DNA from: JAZMZS01 sp045580775
GTDB lineage: Bacteria; Bacillota; Clostridia; Oscillospirales; CAG-272
Reading direction: 5' to 3'
Assembly (NCBI GenBank): GCA_045580775.1
Contig: JAZNOK010000092.1
Span: 1 to 40,246, forward strand
DNA: 40,246 nucleotides
The notes below the pieces were generated by a model. That model made no database searches and was not told the DNA's origin. It saw only the letters and a list, made by a program, of their open reading frames with translations. How positions within the stretch are numbered: position 1 is the first letter of the stretch; each line of letters begins with the position of its first letter. A program made the translations under genes and the position numbers. Below are positions 1 through 8,576 of this stretch, piece by piece.

Positions 1-1193
1 AAGTCCTCAGCTCCAAGGTCAAGTATGCAGTGACCTACGGATATGTCGTGATCCTCGAGCTGTGTGGAGTACTTGGTGTTGAGGTTTGAGTTGAGGGTGA
101 CGCCCTTGTTGTGCTGAGTATAGTAGATCATACCTTCCTCAGTGAACGTACCGCCGCTGAACAGACCTCTTACGTACTTCTGCTCGGGAGTGAGACGTGC
201 AATGCTGGTCTTTACGATCTCTTGGATCTCATCGTCTGAGTAGCCGAATTTAGGTGTTTGTCCTGTGTATAGCTCAACAGCCTTGAGAGCTGCCTGCTCA
301 AGAGAGAAGGTACCGTGTACCTTGTGACCCTCAAAGAGCTTCTCATCCGATCCGAGGAATATTGCTACGACGGGCTTCTTTGATTTGTCGGCTTCGTCGA
401 GTATTTTAGCCATTACGTCAAGGTTAGCGAGCTTGGATACAAGCACGATAACAGCCGTATCAGGGTCGTTTTCAAGCTTTTTCATACCTGCGAGCATTGT
501 AATTCCACCGATCTGAGGAAGGAGGTCATGTCCGCCTGTACCTATGATCTGAGAAATACCAAGACCGCAACGCTCGATGATGTTACCTACCTCCTGGCAG
601 CCTGAGCCTGATGCTCCGACAATACCGATAGGACCGGGACGAACGATAGAACCAGCACCCAGAGCAACACCCTTGATCAGTCCTACGCCGCAGTCAGGAC
701 CCATGACGAGCCTGCCTCTCTCTGTACCGTACTGCTTTATCTCGAGTTCTTCCTCGAGAGTAACATTGTCGGAGAATATAAATACGTCCATACCGAGCGA
801 CAGAGCTTTCTTTGCTTCTGCAGCTGCATATTCACCGGCAAGAGAGATCTGAACCAGATCGTAGGGATCTTCTCTGAGGTCAATGTCGAGCAGAGACTTG
901 TATGTCTGTCCGTCTCCTGCTGTGTTCTTGTGGTCGATGATGTCGATGATCATCTGCATTGCTGACTCAAGATGCTCCTCTGTATCAGCTGTACATGCGA
1001 GCACAAGGTCATTTGCAGTAGTTCCTTCGGGTATGTCATAGTGGAGTTCATCCACAAGTACCTCAAGGTTGGCAGCGGTGGCCATAGCCGCTTCTGCGTT
1101 TTCAACACCATCAAGCTGTGTTACTTTATCGCCTACCGCCATAAGTGACACGGAGTCAACATAGCGGTTCTTTTTAACTACAACTTTCTTCAT
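1..1193 (-). CDS. fdrA: FdrA family protein (acyl-CoA-synthetase-like), C-terminus beyond window
   Basis: The frame runs from an ATG at 1193 to the window edge without a stop (about 397 codons; family members are usually a little over 500), so the C-terminus is missing. Seen: an N-terminal KNRYVDSVSLM segment, then AGEYAA, MFSDNVTLEEE, VMGPDCG and GIVGASGSGCQE, which match Escherichia coli FdrA closely from memory. The GASGSG and PDCG motifs belong to the succinyl-CoA-synthetase-like CoA-ligase fold. Family knowledge: FdrA has been linked to oxamate transcarbamylase in allantoin degradation together with YlbE/YlbF-type partners. Here it is the last visible gene of a sugar-acid operon, 27 bases after the flavoprotein gene, with an AGAAAGG ribosome site. 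Identity is confident, but its role in this operon is unknown and the expected partners would lie outside the window. Confidence 0.9.
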   Translation of the reverse strand, partial: MKKVVVKKNRYVDSVSLMAVGDKVTQLDGVENAEAAMATAANLEVLVDELHYDIPEGTTANDLVLACTADTEEHLESAMQMIIDIIDHKNTAGDGQTYKSLLDIDLREDPYDLVQISLAGEYAAAEAKKALSLGMDVFIFSDNVTLEEELEIKQYGTERGRLVMGPDCGVGLIKGVALGAGSIVRPGPIGIVGASGSGCQEVGNIIERCGLGISQIIGTGGHDLLPQIGGITMLAGMKKLENDPDTAVIVLVSKLANLDVMAKILDEADKSKKPVVAIFLGSDEKLFEGHKVHGTFSLEQAALKAVELYTGQTPKFGYSDDEIQEIVKTSIARLTPEQKYVRGLFSGGTFTEEGMIYYTQHNKGVTLNSNLNTKYSTQLEDHDISVGHCILDLGAED

Positions 1194-1220
1194 TGTGTTA
1201 CCTTTCTTGTATTATATTTT

Positions 1221-2870
1221 TTAGTTGAGCGGAACTTTCTTCACAGTAGCACCGCTTTTGCCGTATCTGATATTAACTCTGTACTTTTTTGAGGTTTCGT
1301 CAGCCTCAGGGCAGTCGGATCTAACGTGGCATCCGATGCTCATATCACGCTCCAGACACGATAGAGCGAGAAGGTAGGCTGTTGTGACATCGTTTTCAAG
1401 TCTGATAAGCGTGTATACATCCTCAGCGGATGCCATGTCTGTATCAAACGTGGCGATGGTCTCGAGAATAGTATAGAGCTCGTCTCTTGCACACTCCAGA
1501 TCCTTGCCGCATCTGAGGACGCTCAGTTTGCGGTCGAGTATATCCTTGAGCTTGGCTTGCATCTGTGACAGGAGTGCTTTGTCGAGAGCGTGATCTGTTA
1601 CTCTGCCGATCACGGAATTTACAAAATTATCGCAATGGAGCTTTGAGGGGACATAATCCTGATGATTATCGTTTGCGTAGAACTCTGCCGCACTCTTTCC
1701 GGCTACAGTTCCGAACACAAGCGTCTCCAATCCCGCGTTTCCTCCTGCACGGTTGGCTCCGTGCAGACCTCCTATGATCTCTCCGCAAGCAAACAGACCT
1801 TCTATCTCTGTATTGCAGTTGCGGTCGATGACCACACCTCCGAGCGAGGTATGAGGAGCCGGAGCTATCTCAAAGGGGGTAGTGGCTATGTCTATTCCCA
1901 CGTTCTGATATCTTTTTACGTAGGAGGAGTACATTTCGTTTAGCTTTTCTCTGCCGACACCGGTAGCATCAAAGAACACACCGCCGTTCTCGGTGGCTCT
2001 GCCTTCCTGTATCTCGCGGTATATGTGCTTTGACTGAACGTCTTTGTCTACGCACTCGCCGCGGTCGGAATACTTGAGCATGAATCTCTCACCGAGAGCG
2101 TTTTTGCATACAGCACCTTCGTAGTACATGGTTGTTATTACGCTCTGTCCGCGGAGCTTTTTCGGTGCTACTGCGGCACTGGGCTCAAACTGGACAAACT
2201 CGAGGTCGGTAAGCGAAGCTCCCGCGTAGTAGGACATGGCAACACCGTCTCCGCCGATATCACTCTTGTTTGTAGAGAACGGATAGATGTTGCAAAAACC
2301 TCCCGTGCAGAGTACGGTCAGCTTAGATTCGATCAGCTGGAACTCACCTGTTTGTTTGTTGTAAGTGAGTGCACCGAACACCCTTCCGTTGTCTACAAAG
2401 AGACGCAGGGCTCTTTGACGCAGCATCGTAAATCTGTCGCTTTGCTCAAGTATGGAGCGTACCTTTTTCATTATAGCAATGCCGGTGTGGTTGCCGACGC
2501 TCGCTACTCTGGGGACAGAAGCACCGAGAGGACGGAGAAGCTTGTATGATCCGTCGGGAGCACGGTCAAAGCTGATCCCGAGCTCAATGAGCTCGTCCTT
2601 TACCGTAGCAGAACCCTCGCAGAGCATATCGCACAGCTCCGGTATGCTCTGGTATCTTCCGGAGCGGAGCGTGTCCTCTTTGAATATTTGGACAGAGTCT
2701 TCCGGGTGAAGGGGCATGTTGAATCCATGTACAAATGGGGAAGCTCCCCATCCGTCTCCGAGCATCGTGATGGATGCGTCTGATTTTTCATATATCTGCT
2801 TTGCCGCAAGAAGCCCCGAAAGTCCGGAGCCTATGATCAGAGCATCCGTTTTTATCGTAGAATAGGTCAT
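1221..2870 (-). CDS. FAD-dependent fumarate reductase/L-aspartate oxidase-like flavoprotein
   Basis: A 549-residue cytosolic flavoprotein with no signal peptide. It starts with a Rossmann FAD-binding motif (IIGSGLSGLLAA, residues about 12-23). It carries a C-terminal FAD/capping signature HTSLGGVVID ... LFACGEI ... GGLHGANRAGGNAGLETLVFG, characteristic of the succinate dehydrogenase/fumarate reductase flavoprotein and L-aspartate oxidase superfamily. No iron-sulphur or membrane-anchor subunit lies next to it, so the electron partner is unknown. It sits between the IlvD/Edd dehydratase and fdrA on the same strand with short gaps, so it is probably co-transcribed. An AAGGAAC ribosome site precedes the ATG. 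The substrate cannot be named from sequence: possibilities are an unsaturated acid reductase or a 2-amino/2-hydroxy-acid oxidase. Superfamily assignment is firm, specific function is not. Confidence 0.85.
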   Translation of the reverse strand: MTYSTIKTDALIIGSGLSGLLAAKQIYEKSDASITMLGDGWGASPFVHGFNMPLHPEDSVQIFKEDTLRSGRYQSIPELCDMLCEGSATVKDELIELGISFDRAPDGSYKLLRPLGASVPRVASVGNHTGIAIMKKVRSILEQSDRFTMLRQRALRLFVDNGRVFGALTYNKQTGEFQLIESKLTVLCTGGFCNIYPFSTNKSDIGGDGVAMSYYAGASLTDLEFVQFEPSAAVAPKKLRGQSVITTMYYEGAVCKNALGERFMLKYSDRGECVDKDVQSKHIYREIQEGRATENGGVFFDATGVGREKLNEMYSSYVKRYQNVGIDIATTPFEIAPAPHTSLGGVVIDRNCNTEIEGLFACGEIIGGLHGANRAGGNAGLETLVFGTVAGKSAAEFYANDNHQDYVPSKLHCDNFVNSVIGRVTDHALDKALLSQMQAKLKDILDRKLSVLRCGKDLECARDELYTILETIATFDTDMASAEDVYTLIRLENDVTTAYLLALSCLERDMSIGCHVRSDCPEADETSKKYRVNIRYGKSGATVKKVPLN

Positions 2871-2896
2871 TTTATCTGTTCCTTATGTAGAGGATT

Positions 2897-2925
2897 TCCG
2901 CCGGGCAGAATTTCTGCACGGCGGA
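2897..2925 (-). other. Operon-internal hairpin between dehydratase and flavoprotein genes
   Basis: TCCGCCG (2897-2903) pairs with CGGCGGA (2919-2925), with an inner GCAGAA/TTCTGC stem. No U-run follows on the minus strand, so it looks like an RNA-stabilising or processing hairpin rather than a terminator (inference). Confidence 0.5.
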
Positions 2926-2972
2926 TATCATAACTAAAATAATTATTCTATGTCGGTAGATCCGAGTATAGA

Positions 2973-4664
2973 TTAAACTTCCCAGATACCGCCTGCTGCC
3001 ATTGATCCAACATTCTTAACAAAGAGGTTGAGGAATCTCGGATAGTTGTTAGCAGGGAACTCAAAGTGGAACTTAGCAAGACGTGCAAGCTTTTCTTCCT
3101 CGGAGATGCAAAGATCAATTCTTCTGCCGATAACATCGATCTCGATCTCATCGCCTTCCTCAACGATACCGAGAGGTCCGCCGAGAGCAGCCTCAGGAGA
3201 TACGTAACCGACTGACAGTCCTGAAGAACCGCCTGAGAAACGTCCGTCTGTGATAACTGCACAGGAGTTGAACAGACCGGGATGACCCTTGAGCTCTTCC
3301 TGGAAGGTGAATGCTGTTGTACCGAAACGAGCCTTGAGTCCGAGATAACGGATAACGCACGCGTCACCCTCATGGATGTTGCCGGAACGCAGAGCTGTGA
3401 GAGCGTCATCGAGGCAGTCGAATACTCTTGCCTTGCCCTTGTAGCCGGTCATGAGGTTCTGAGGAACAGCTGCGATCTTGATGATGGAGCCTTCGGGAGC
3501 GAGAGAACCGTAGAGAACTCCGATACCGGGCTCGGTCATAACAGGGTTGTCAAGAGAACGGATAACGTCATCGTTCCATACTCTTGCATTCTCAACATTC
3601 TCGCGGAGGGTCTTACCGGTAACGGTCAGAACATCGCCGTCGAGCTTGGGAAGGAGGTTCTTGAGCATAGCTGACATACCGCCTGCCATGTCGAAGTCCT
3701 TGACGGAGTATACTTCTCCGGAAGGAGCGAGGTGAGAGAGAAGCGGGATCTCAGCGGATGCTTCGTCAAAGTACTTCCACCACGGTACATCGGTGTAGCC
3801 GCACTCGTGAGCGATAGCGGGGATGTGGAGGATGAGGTTAGCGGAAGCAGCAACAGCCATGTCGAGCTTGATTGCGTTTTTGATAGCTTCCTTTGTCATG
3901 ATCATACGAGCTGTGATACCCTCGTCAACGAGGTTCATGATCTGCAGACCTGCCTCGTATGCACATTTGTAAATAGCAGAAGATGTAGCACCCATAGAGG
4001 AGTTGTTCGGGAGGGTCATACCGAGAGCCTCAGCGATCATGCACATGGAGTTAGCTGTGGTCATGGATGTGCATCCGCCGCAGATACCCCAGGAGTGAGC
4101 GATGAGATCGTTGTACTCATCCATGTCCATAAGACCCTTCTGAGCTGTACCGACCTTGTCCTGAGCGTGGATATGGAGAACTTCCTTACCTCTGTTGATA
4201 CCGAGAGGCATGTAACCGCCGGTAACGATGATGGTAGGAATATCGAGTCTTGCTGCAGCCATGAGGTAACCGGGAACGATCGAGTCGCATGTGCAGAGCA
4301 TTACCATACCGTCGAAGAAGTTACCCTCAACGGTGATCTCGACCTGGTCAGCGATGGAGTTTCTGGAAGGAACCTCTATGTACTTAGGATCCTTGAGAAC
4401 CATACCGTCGCAGATACCTGTGGTCATTACCTCGAGAGGAAGACCGCCTGCCTCACGGATACCCTGCTTTACTCTCTGAGCGAGCTTGTCAAGGTGTACG
4501 TGACCGGGGTTGTACTCATTCCATGAGTTTACAACTCCGATAAGAGGTCTGTGGATCTCTTCCTCGGTGTAACCCATACCGAGCATAAGACCGCGGCGGC
4601 ACTCTTCAGCTTCACCGAATTCCCAGCAAGAACGCATGTCTTCGTATTTCTTTTTCTTAAGCAT
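2973..4664 (-). CDS. IlvD/Edd-family dehydratase, probable sugar-acid dehydratase
   Basis: 563 residues, the usual length of dihydroxy-acid and sugar-acid dehydratases. Family landmarks are NSWNEYNPGHVHLDK (46-60), GICDGM (83-88), TCDSIVPG (125-132), GICGGCTSMTTANSM (193-207) and DGRFSGGSSGLSVG near the C-terminus with the catalytic-serine region. Cys126, Cys195 and Cys198 are the likely iron-sulphur ligands. The layout resembles the E. coli IlvD branch more than the xylonate-dehydratase branch. Oddity: the normally near-invariant CDK motif, whose lysine is a carbamylated magnesium ligand in solved family members, reads C-D-S here, and the usual MGHxGM segment is replaced by VLKDPKYIE. With KDG kinase and KDPG aldolase upstream, dehydration of an aldonate to a 2-keto-3-deoxy acid is more likely than branched-chain amino acid synthesis (inference). 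Confidence 0.85.
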   Translation of the reverse strand: MLKKKKYEDMRSCWEFGEAEECRRGLMLGMGYTEEEIHRPLIGVVNSWNEYNPGHVHLDKLAQRVKQGIREAGGLPLEVMTTGICDGMVLKDPKYIEVPSRNSIADQVEITVEGNFFDGMVMLCTCDSIVPGYLMAAARLDIPTIIVTGGYMPLGINRGKEVLHIHAQDKVGTAQKGLMDMDEYNDLIAHSWGICGGCTSMTTANSMCMIAEALGMTLPNNSSMGATSSAIYKCAYEAGLQIMNLVDEGITARMIMTKEAIKNAIKLDMAVAASANLILHIPAIAHECGYTDVPWWKYFDEASAEIPLLSHLAPSGEVYSVKDFDMAGGMSAMLKNLLPKLDGDVLTVTGKTLRENVENARVWNDDVIRSLDNPVMTEPGIGVLYGSLAPEGSIIKIAAVPQNLMTGYKGKARVFDCLDDALTALRSGNIHEGDACVIRYLGLKARFGTTAFTFQEELKGHPGLFNSCAVITDGRFSGGSSGLSVGYVSPEAALGGPLGIVEEGDEIEIDVIGRRIDLCISEEEKLARLAKFHFEFPANNYPRFLNLFVKNVGSMAAGGIWEV

Positions 4665-4865
4665 TTTTCTGTACCTCTTTTTTTATAAAAATTTTATAAT
4701 TTTATAATAGTTTCACTTTGCAACTGTATAGTTGCTGATTCATAGGCAGACCGCAATTTCCTTTCCTGTCATATCCATCCGAAACAGCCGGTCGGATATG
4801 CGGGAATAACTCTTGTGGCAAAAACCCAAAAAAGCGGATGATCTCTATGACAGTTGCTATGACAG
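4665..4865. other. Intergenic gap in the operon, no gene seen
   Basis: The 200-base gap between the SDR and dehydratase genes is AT-rich next to the dehydratase start. It holds an imperfect hairpin around 4770-4800 (CATATCC/GGATATG). At the end of the SDR gene there is a tandem copy of AACTGTCATAG on the minus strand (about 4849-4871). I see no coding frame with a ribosome site. An internal minus-strand promoter is possible (TTGCAA followed by TATAAA-like runs), but I cannot fix it. Confidence 0.4.
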
Positions 4866-5747
4866 TTACTGTTTGTTTGCCTGATCGGCAAGTTCCTCGT
4901 TTGAGGGTTTGATAGCCTTGGAAACGTCGGGCTTGATATCGTATGCATTCACGGGGTTTCCGTCGTCGAGCATCTTGTCGATGCATCCGTCTACAGACTG
5001 ACCGCCGTCTATAGCGAAGGTCTGGCCTACGATGAAGCGGCTCTTTGTCTTATCAGCGAGGAAGAGCATCATTGGAGTGATATCGTCGACGTTACCGAGA
5101 AATCCTGCAGGGATCTTACGGAGAAATCCATCGCGAAGATCTGACTCGTCATATCTGTCGGTAGCCTTTGTGGTGATGAAACCGGGTGCGATTCCGTTTA
5201 CGTTAATGCCGTAGTGGATAGCCTCGATGCCCAGGTTCTTTGTGAACATGTTAAGACCTGCCTTGGCTGCTGCGTAGGGAAGAACCTTTCTTCTTACCCA
5301 CGGGATAGTGCCGTGTACAGAGCTTACGTTGATGATAGATCCCTCAATGTGATTCTCGATCATGTTCTGCATTGCATAGTGAGAAAGGAACGCTGCAGAG
5401 TTGAGGTTGAGATTGACCTGGCTTATCCAGTAGTCCATAGGCATTTTCTCAAATCCGCCGAGAGGCATCTTGAGTGCTCCGCCTGCGTTGTTGATGAGTA
5501 CGTCGATGGTACCGAACTTAGCGAGGAAGTCCTCCATCATCTTCTTGCAGACGTCATGCTGTCCTACGTCTCCGCCGAGAAGGATAGTCTCGACACCGTA
5601 CTTGTGGCACTTTTCAGCTACAGCCATTGCACCGTCGGGCTTAGTGTTGTAGCAGATACCTACATTGTAGCCCTCTTTGGCAAAAGCAATTGCAGCAGCA
5701 GCACCGATACCGCTCGATGATCCGGTAATAAGTACATTCTTGCTCAT
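4866..5747 (-). CDS. SDR-family NAD(P)-dependent oxidoreductase
   Basis: A 293-residue classical short-chain dehydrogenase. Seen: the TGSSSGIG cofactor loop (8-15), NNAGG (86-90), an asparagine in NLNLNSA (about 115), the serine pair in NVSSVHG (about 142-143) and Tyr158/Lys162 (YAAAK), so the N-S-Y-K catalytic tetrad is complete. About 40 residues beyond the usual SDR end form a hydrophilic tail. A GGAGG ribosome site lies nine bases before the ATG. In this operon it most plausibly oxidises a sugar, or interconverts keto- and hydroxy-sugar acids as KduD- and Gno-type enzymes do, upstream of the dehydratase (inference). Cofactor preference and substrate are not determined. Confidence 0.88.
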   Translation of the reverse strand: MSKNVLITGSSSGIGAAAAIAFAKEGYNVGICYNTKPDGAMAVAEKCHKYGVETILLGGDVGQHDVCKKMMEDFLAKFGTIDVLINNAGGALKMPLGGFEKMPMDYWISQVNLNLNSAAFLSHYAMQNMIENHIEGSIINVSSVHGTIPWVRRKVLPYAAAKAGLNMFTKNLGIEAIHYGINVNGIAPGFITTKATDRYDESDLRDGFLRKIPAGFLGNVDDITPMMLFLADKTKSRFIVGQTFAIDGGQSVDGCIDKMLDDGNPVNAYDIKPDVSKAIKPSNEELADQANKQ

Positions 5748-5790
5748 TGGTTTTGTCCTCCGTTGTTGTGAATTCGTTTATTTATGTTTT

Positions 5791-6657
5791 TTATATTTCT
5801 TTTATATGCTCTGTGACGGTGTATAGAGGCAAAAACATAAACTTCGGCTCTATTCCTTTCACATGCTGTATGAGTGCCTTGGCGATATCAAGTGCCTCCA
5901 GCCCCTCGTTGTGCTTTTCTGAAACAAACCTGCCATAGTCATCTACAAGCGTGCGGCACACAGAAAGATATCTCTGTGTACTCTCCCTGCCGATGGCTTC
6001 GTATCCGAGAGGAAGAAAATGATGCCCTGTGAGGATGTTTTCTATCTGCATGGAAGAAAGCTTCCCGAGGGATGTACGGTACGCAGGCAGATCCATATAC
6101 AGGCCGATCCCCTGTACGTCCGTTCCGTTTGACTGAAGTGAATCTCCTGCGATGAGTGTCATCGTAGGAAGATGGATCCAGCATCCGGAGTCGGTGTCAT
6201 GGCCGGGAGTATGTATGAACTGCATCTCACCGAAAAGAACATCTCCGTCGGATATTACGAGATCCGGCTCCACTCCTGTAAGCCCCGCACTGGGAGATGG
6301 GCTGTGTTCGGGAAAGCGGGCTCTTATCTCCTTGTTGTATTTGAGAGGGTCGCGAACCTTGTCGGCTGAATGAGTGCATACGGTGTATCGGATGTCAGGG
6401 ACGAGCTCTTTGATCCTGGCAGCTCCGCCGATGTGGTCTGCATGCGTATGAGTAATACACAGATAGTTTATATCGGACAGTTCCATGCCGAGATCATTGA
6501 GAGCTGCAATGAGATACTTGTCTACACATTCGGCATTTCCGCCGCAGTCTACAAGATAATTTTTCTTTCCCCTTACGAGTGTTATGCCTGTCCAGCAGTC
6601 TCCAAACGGGCAGAGCAGATGATATATGCCGGGTATTTTGTGTTCAAAAGCAACCAT
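5791..6657 (-). CDS. Metallo-beta-lactamase-fold hydrolase (possible lactonase)
   Basis: 288 residues with the binuclear metal motif HTHADH (70-75), a later histidine in HTPGHD and an aspartate in IAGDS, giving the standard zinc ligand set. The reading frame is open further upstream to 6810, but that would run into the aldolase gene. The ATG at 6657 has an AGGA ribosome site and follows the aldolase stop by 14 bases, so it is preferred. The protein has no signal peptide and should be cytosolic. In a sugar-acid operon the obvious job is opening the aldonolactone made by the dehydrogenase (inference). Other members of this fold are glyoxalase II or quorum-quenching lactonases, so the specific reaction remains open. 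Confidence 0.85.
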   Translation of the reverse strand: MVAFEHKIPGIYHLLCPFGDCWTGITLVRGKKNYLVDCGGNAECVDKYLIAALNDLGMELSDINYLCITHTHADHIGGAARIKELVPDIRYTVCTHSADKVRDPLKYNKEIRARFPEHSPSPSAGLTGVEPDLVISDGDVLFGEMQFIHTPGHDTDSGCWIHLPTMTLIAGDSLQSNGTDVQGIGLYMDLPAYRTSLGKLSSMQIENILTGHHFLPLGYEAIGRESTQRYLSVCRTLVDDYGRFVSEKHNEGLEALDIAKALIQHVKGIEPKFMFLPLYTVTEHIKEI

Positions 6658-6671
6658 GATGCTATCCTGTC

Positions 6672-7331
6672 TTACTTTCTCTCGCAAGCATTGACCTTGG
6701 CTACGACCTTTTCGGTGTGAGCCTTGATCTCTTCGTAGTCGCATGTACCCTTTGTAGGATGGGTAAGACCTGTGCCGAGTGCAACTGCATAAGCACCGTC
6801 TGCAAACCACTTGTCGAGGTTGTTTATATCAACACCGCCGACAGGGATGCATCTTGCCTGAGGCAGAGGACCCATGACAGCTTTGATAAATCCGATGCCG
6901 ACTGCAGAAGCGGGGAATATCTTGACGATATCGCATCCTGCATCCATAGCGGTGACGATCTCAGTAAAGGTCTGAACGCCGGGCATGTATGCTACGCTGT
7001 ATCTGTTGCACATTTTTGCAACCTCAAGGTTGAAGTTGGGGGATATGATGAAGCTGGATCCTGCGAGGATACAAGCACGTGCAGTCTCGACATCGAGTAC
7101 TGTGCCTGCACCGATGAAAGCATCAAGCTTCTTTTCCTTGATCTCTTTTGCTACTGTTTCGATGATGTTCAGAGCACCGGGAGTAGTCATAGAGATCTCA
7201 AGTATGGAAACGCCGCCGTCACGGATGGCACGTGTACGGGTGATAGCGTCCTGCTCATTGTTGTCGCGAACGATGCCTACGAGGCCGTTTTTGTGCATTG
7301 TACTGATAACTTTATGCTTGAGAATTTCCAT
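6672..7331 (-). CDS. eda: 2-dehydro-3-deoxy-6-phosphogluconate (KDPG) aldolase
   Basis: 219 residues, the normal length of class I KDPG/KHG aldolases. Seen: Glu45 in ILEISMTTP, GAGTVL (75-80), the Schiff-base Lys137 in DIVKIFPAS and the phosphate-binding PVGGV segment. It cleaves KDPG (or the galacto epimer) to pyruvate and glyceraldehyde-3-phosphate in the cytosol, directly after the kinase encoded just upstream. The kinase gene precedes it by 107 bases that contain a strong hairpin. The ribosome site (AGAAAGAAGAG) is ordinary. All catalytic residues I can check are present. KDPG versus KDPGal preference cannot be read from the sequence. Confidence 0.93.
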   Translation of the reverse strand: MEILKHKVISTMHKNGLVGIVRDNNEQDAITRTRAIRDGGVSILEISMTTPGALNIIETVAKEIKEKKLDAFIGAGTVLDVETARACILAGSSFIISPNFNLEVAKMCNRYSVAYMPGVQTFTEIVTAMDAGCDIVKIFPASAVGIGFIKAVMGPLPQARCIPVGGVDINNLDKWFADGAYAVALGTGLTHPTKGTCDYEEIKAHTEKVVAKVNACERK

Positions 7332-7383
7332 TTTGATACTCTTCTTTCTTGGTATTTTATGTATAGGTGTGGGTGTGTATATG

Positions 7384-7422
7384 CCGAGTCCGCCCGCATC
7401 GGTGATGCAGGCGGTATCTCGG
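7384..7422 (-). other. Strong hairpin between kdgK and eda
   Basis: A three-part stem: CCGAG/CTCGG, CCGCC/GGCGG and GCATC/GATGC around a GGT loop. It is read within the operon and is not followed by a U-run on the minus strand, so it probably affects mRNA stability or differential expression rather than ending transcription (inference). Confidence 0.6.
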
Positions 7423-7438
7423 GAAAATTATCGTGATC

Positions 7439-8473
7439 TTATCTCTGGATACGGCCGTTTCCGCTTCCCTTGATGAGGTTTTCGACATCCTCTTTTCTGA
7501 AGCGTACAAAGTCGCCGTAACAGGTGTGCTTGATAGCGGAAGCACCGATAGCATACTCAATGATCTTCTGTCTGTCGTCAGCAAAATGACGGAAACCGTA
7601 GATGAGAGAACCGCCGAATGAATCGCCGCCGCCGATACGGTCAACGATGTCTGTGATCTGGTACTTACGGCTGATGTGGAAGTCACCGTCGCGGAATGCA
7701 AGAACGCCCGACCAGTTGTTGTGGTCTGCACTTACACTCTCACGCAGAGAAACTGCGATTGCCTGAATATTCTCGTACTTGTCCATAACGATCTTAGCCA
7801 GGTCGCGGTACATATCTGTATTGAGCTTGCCCGAGTCTACGCCTGTCTCCATTTCAATGCCGAGGCACTTCTGGCAGTCTTCCTCGTTAGCTATGAGTAC
7901 GTCAACATACTTAGCTATCTCGGGCATGACTTCGATCGGCTGCTTGCCCCACTTCCAGAGGTTCTTTCTGTAGTTGAGGTCGCAGGAAACGGTAATTCCC
8001 TTTGCCTTACAAGCTTTCACTGCTTCAAGAGTGGTCTCGCACAGAGATTCGGAAAGGGCGGGAGTAATGCCTGTTACATGGAACCAATCTGCACCGTCGA
8101 GAGCCTTGTCCCAGTCGATGTCACCGGGCTTTACAGCTGCGATAGCAGTGTTCTCGCGGTCGTAGATGACCTTGGAGGGACGCATGACTGAGCCTGTCTC
8201 GGTGAAGTACAGTCCGAGACGCTTTTCGGAATCAATGATGCAGCTTGTGTCAACATTGAAACGACGGAGCTCGGCCTTGGCAGCTCTTCCGAGATCGTTT
8301 GCAGGAAGTGCGGATACGAATCTTACGTCGTCACCGTAAGCTGCGAGAGCAACACCTACGTTAGCCTCTGCTCCGCCGAAAGTAGCGACGAAGTTGGGGG
8401 TCTGGAGGATCATCTCGTGGTCGGGGGGTGTGAGTCTGAGCATAAGCTCACCGAAAGTTACAACTTTTTTCAT
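7439..8473 (-). CDS. kdgK: 2-keto-3-deoxygluconate kinase, PfkB family
   Basis: 344 residues from the ATG at 8473, which has an AAAGGAG ribosome site six bases upstream. The open frame extends further, but only over the promoter. Seen: the PfkB N-terminal signature around FGGAEANVGVALA (32-44), the substrate-side region DLNYRKNLW and the ATP/anion-hole motif GGGDSFGG (281-288) with Asp284 as base. It phosphorylates KDG to KDPG, the substrate of the aldolase encoded next. It is the first gene of a seven-gene minus-strand operon with a near-consensus promoter. The sugar-acid context supports KDG kinase over fructokinase or ribokinase. Confidence 0.9.
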   Translation of the reverse strand: MKKVVTFGELMLRLTPPDHEMILQTPNFVATFGGAEANVGVALAAYGDDVRFVSALPANDLGRAAKAELRRFNVDTSCIIDSEKRLGLYFTETGSVMRPSKVIYDRENTAIAAVKPGDIDWDKALDGADWFHVTGITPALSESLCETTLEAVKACKAKGITVSCDLNYRKNLWKWGKQPIEVMPEIAKYVDVLIANEEDCQKCLGIEMETGVDSGKLNTDMYRDLAKIVMDKYENIQAIAVSLRESVSADHNNWSGVLAFRDGDFHISRKYQITDIVDRIGGGDSFGGSLIYGFRHFADDRQKIIEYAIGASAIKHTCYGDFVRFRKEDVENLIKGSGNGRIQR

Positions 8474-8525
8474 GGTGTTCTCCTTTGATAAAATGTTGAA
8501 ATTAAGTACATTTTCATATATTTCA

Positions 8526-8554
8526 ATTTTACAACAATTATTCTTTAGTGTCAA
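8526..8554 (-). promoter_or_regulatory. Promoter of the sugar-acid operon
   Basis: On the minus strand TTGACA (8549-8554) is followed after exactly 17 bases by TAAAAT (8526-8531), about 50 bases before the kdgK start. This is a near-consensus housekeeping promoter. Confidence 0.85.
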
Positions 8555-8576
8555 GTATTTGATGAGCTGCAAAGAC

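Noticed and set aside
3732..4526. A 264-codon plus-strand frame antisense to the IlvD/Edd gene
   Set aside because: Shadow of a well-supported gene; low-complexity product with no motif.
2973..4664. Naming the gene ilvD as a branched-chain amino acid enzyme
   Set aside because: Neighbours are KDG kinase, KDPG aldolase, an SDR and a lactonase-like protein, and the CDK motif is altered, so a sugar-acid role is more likely.
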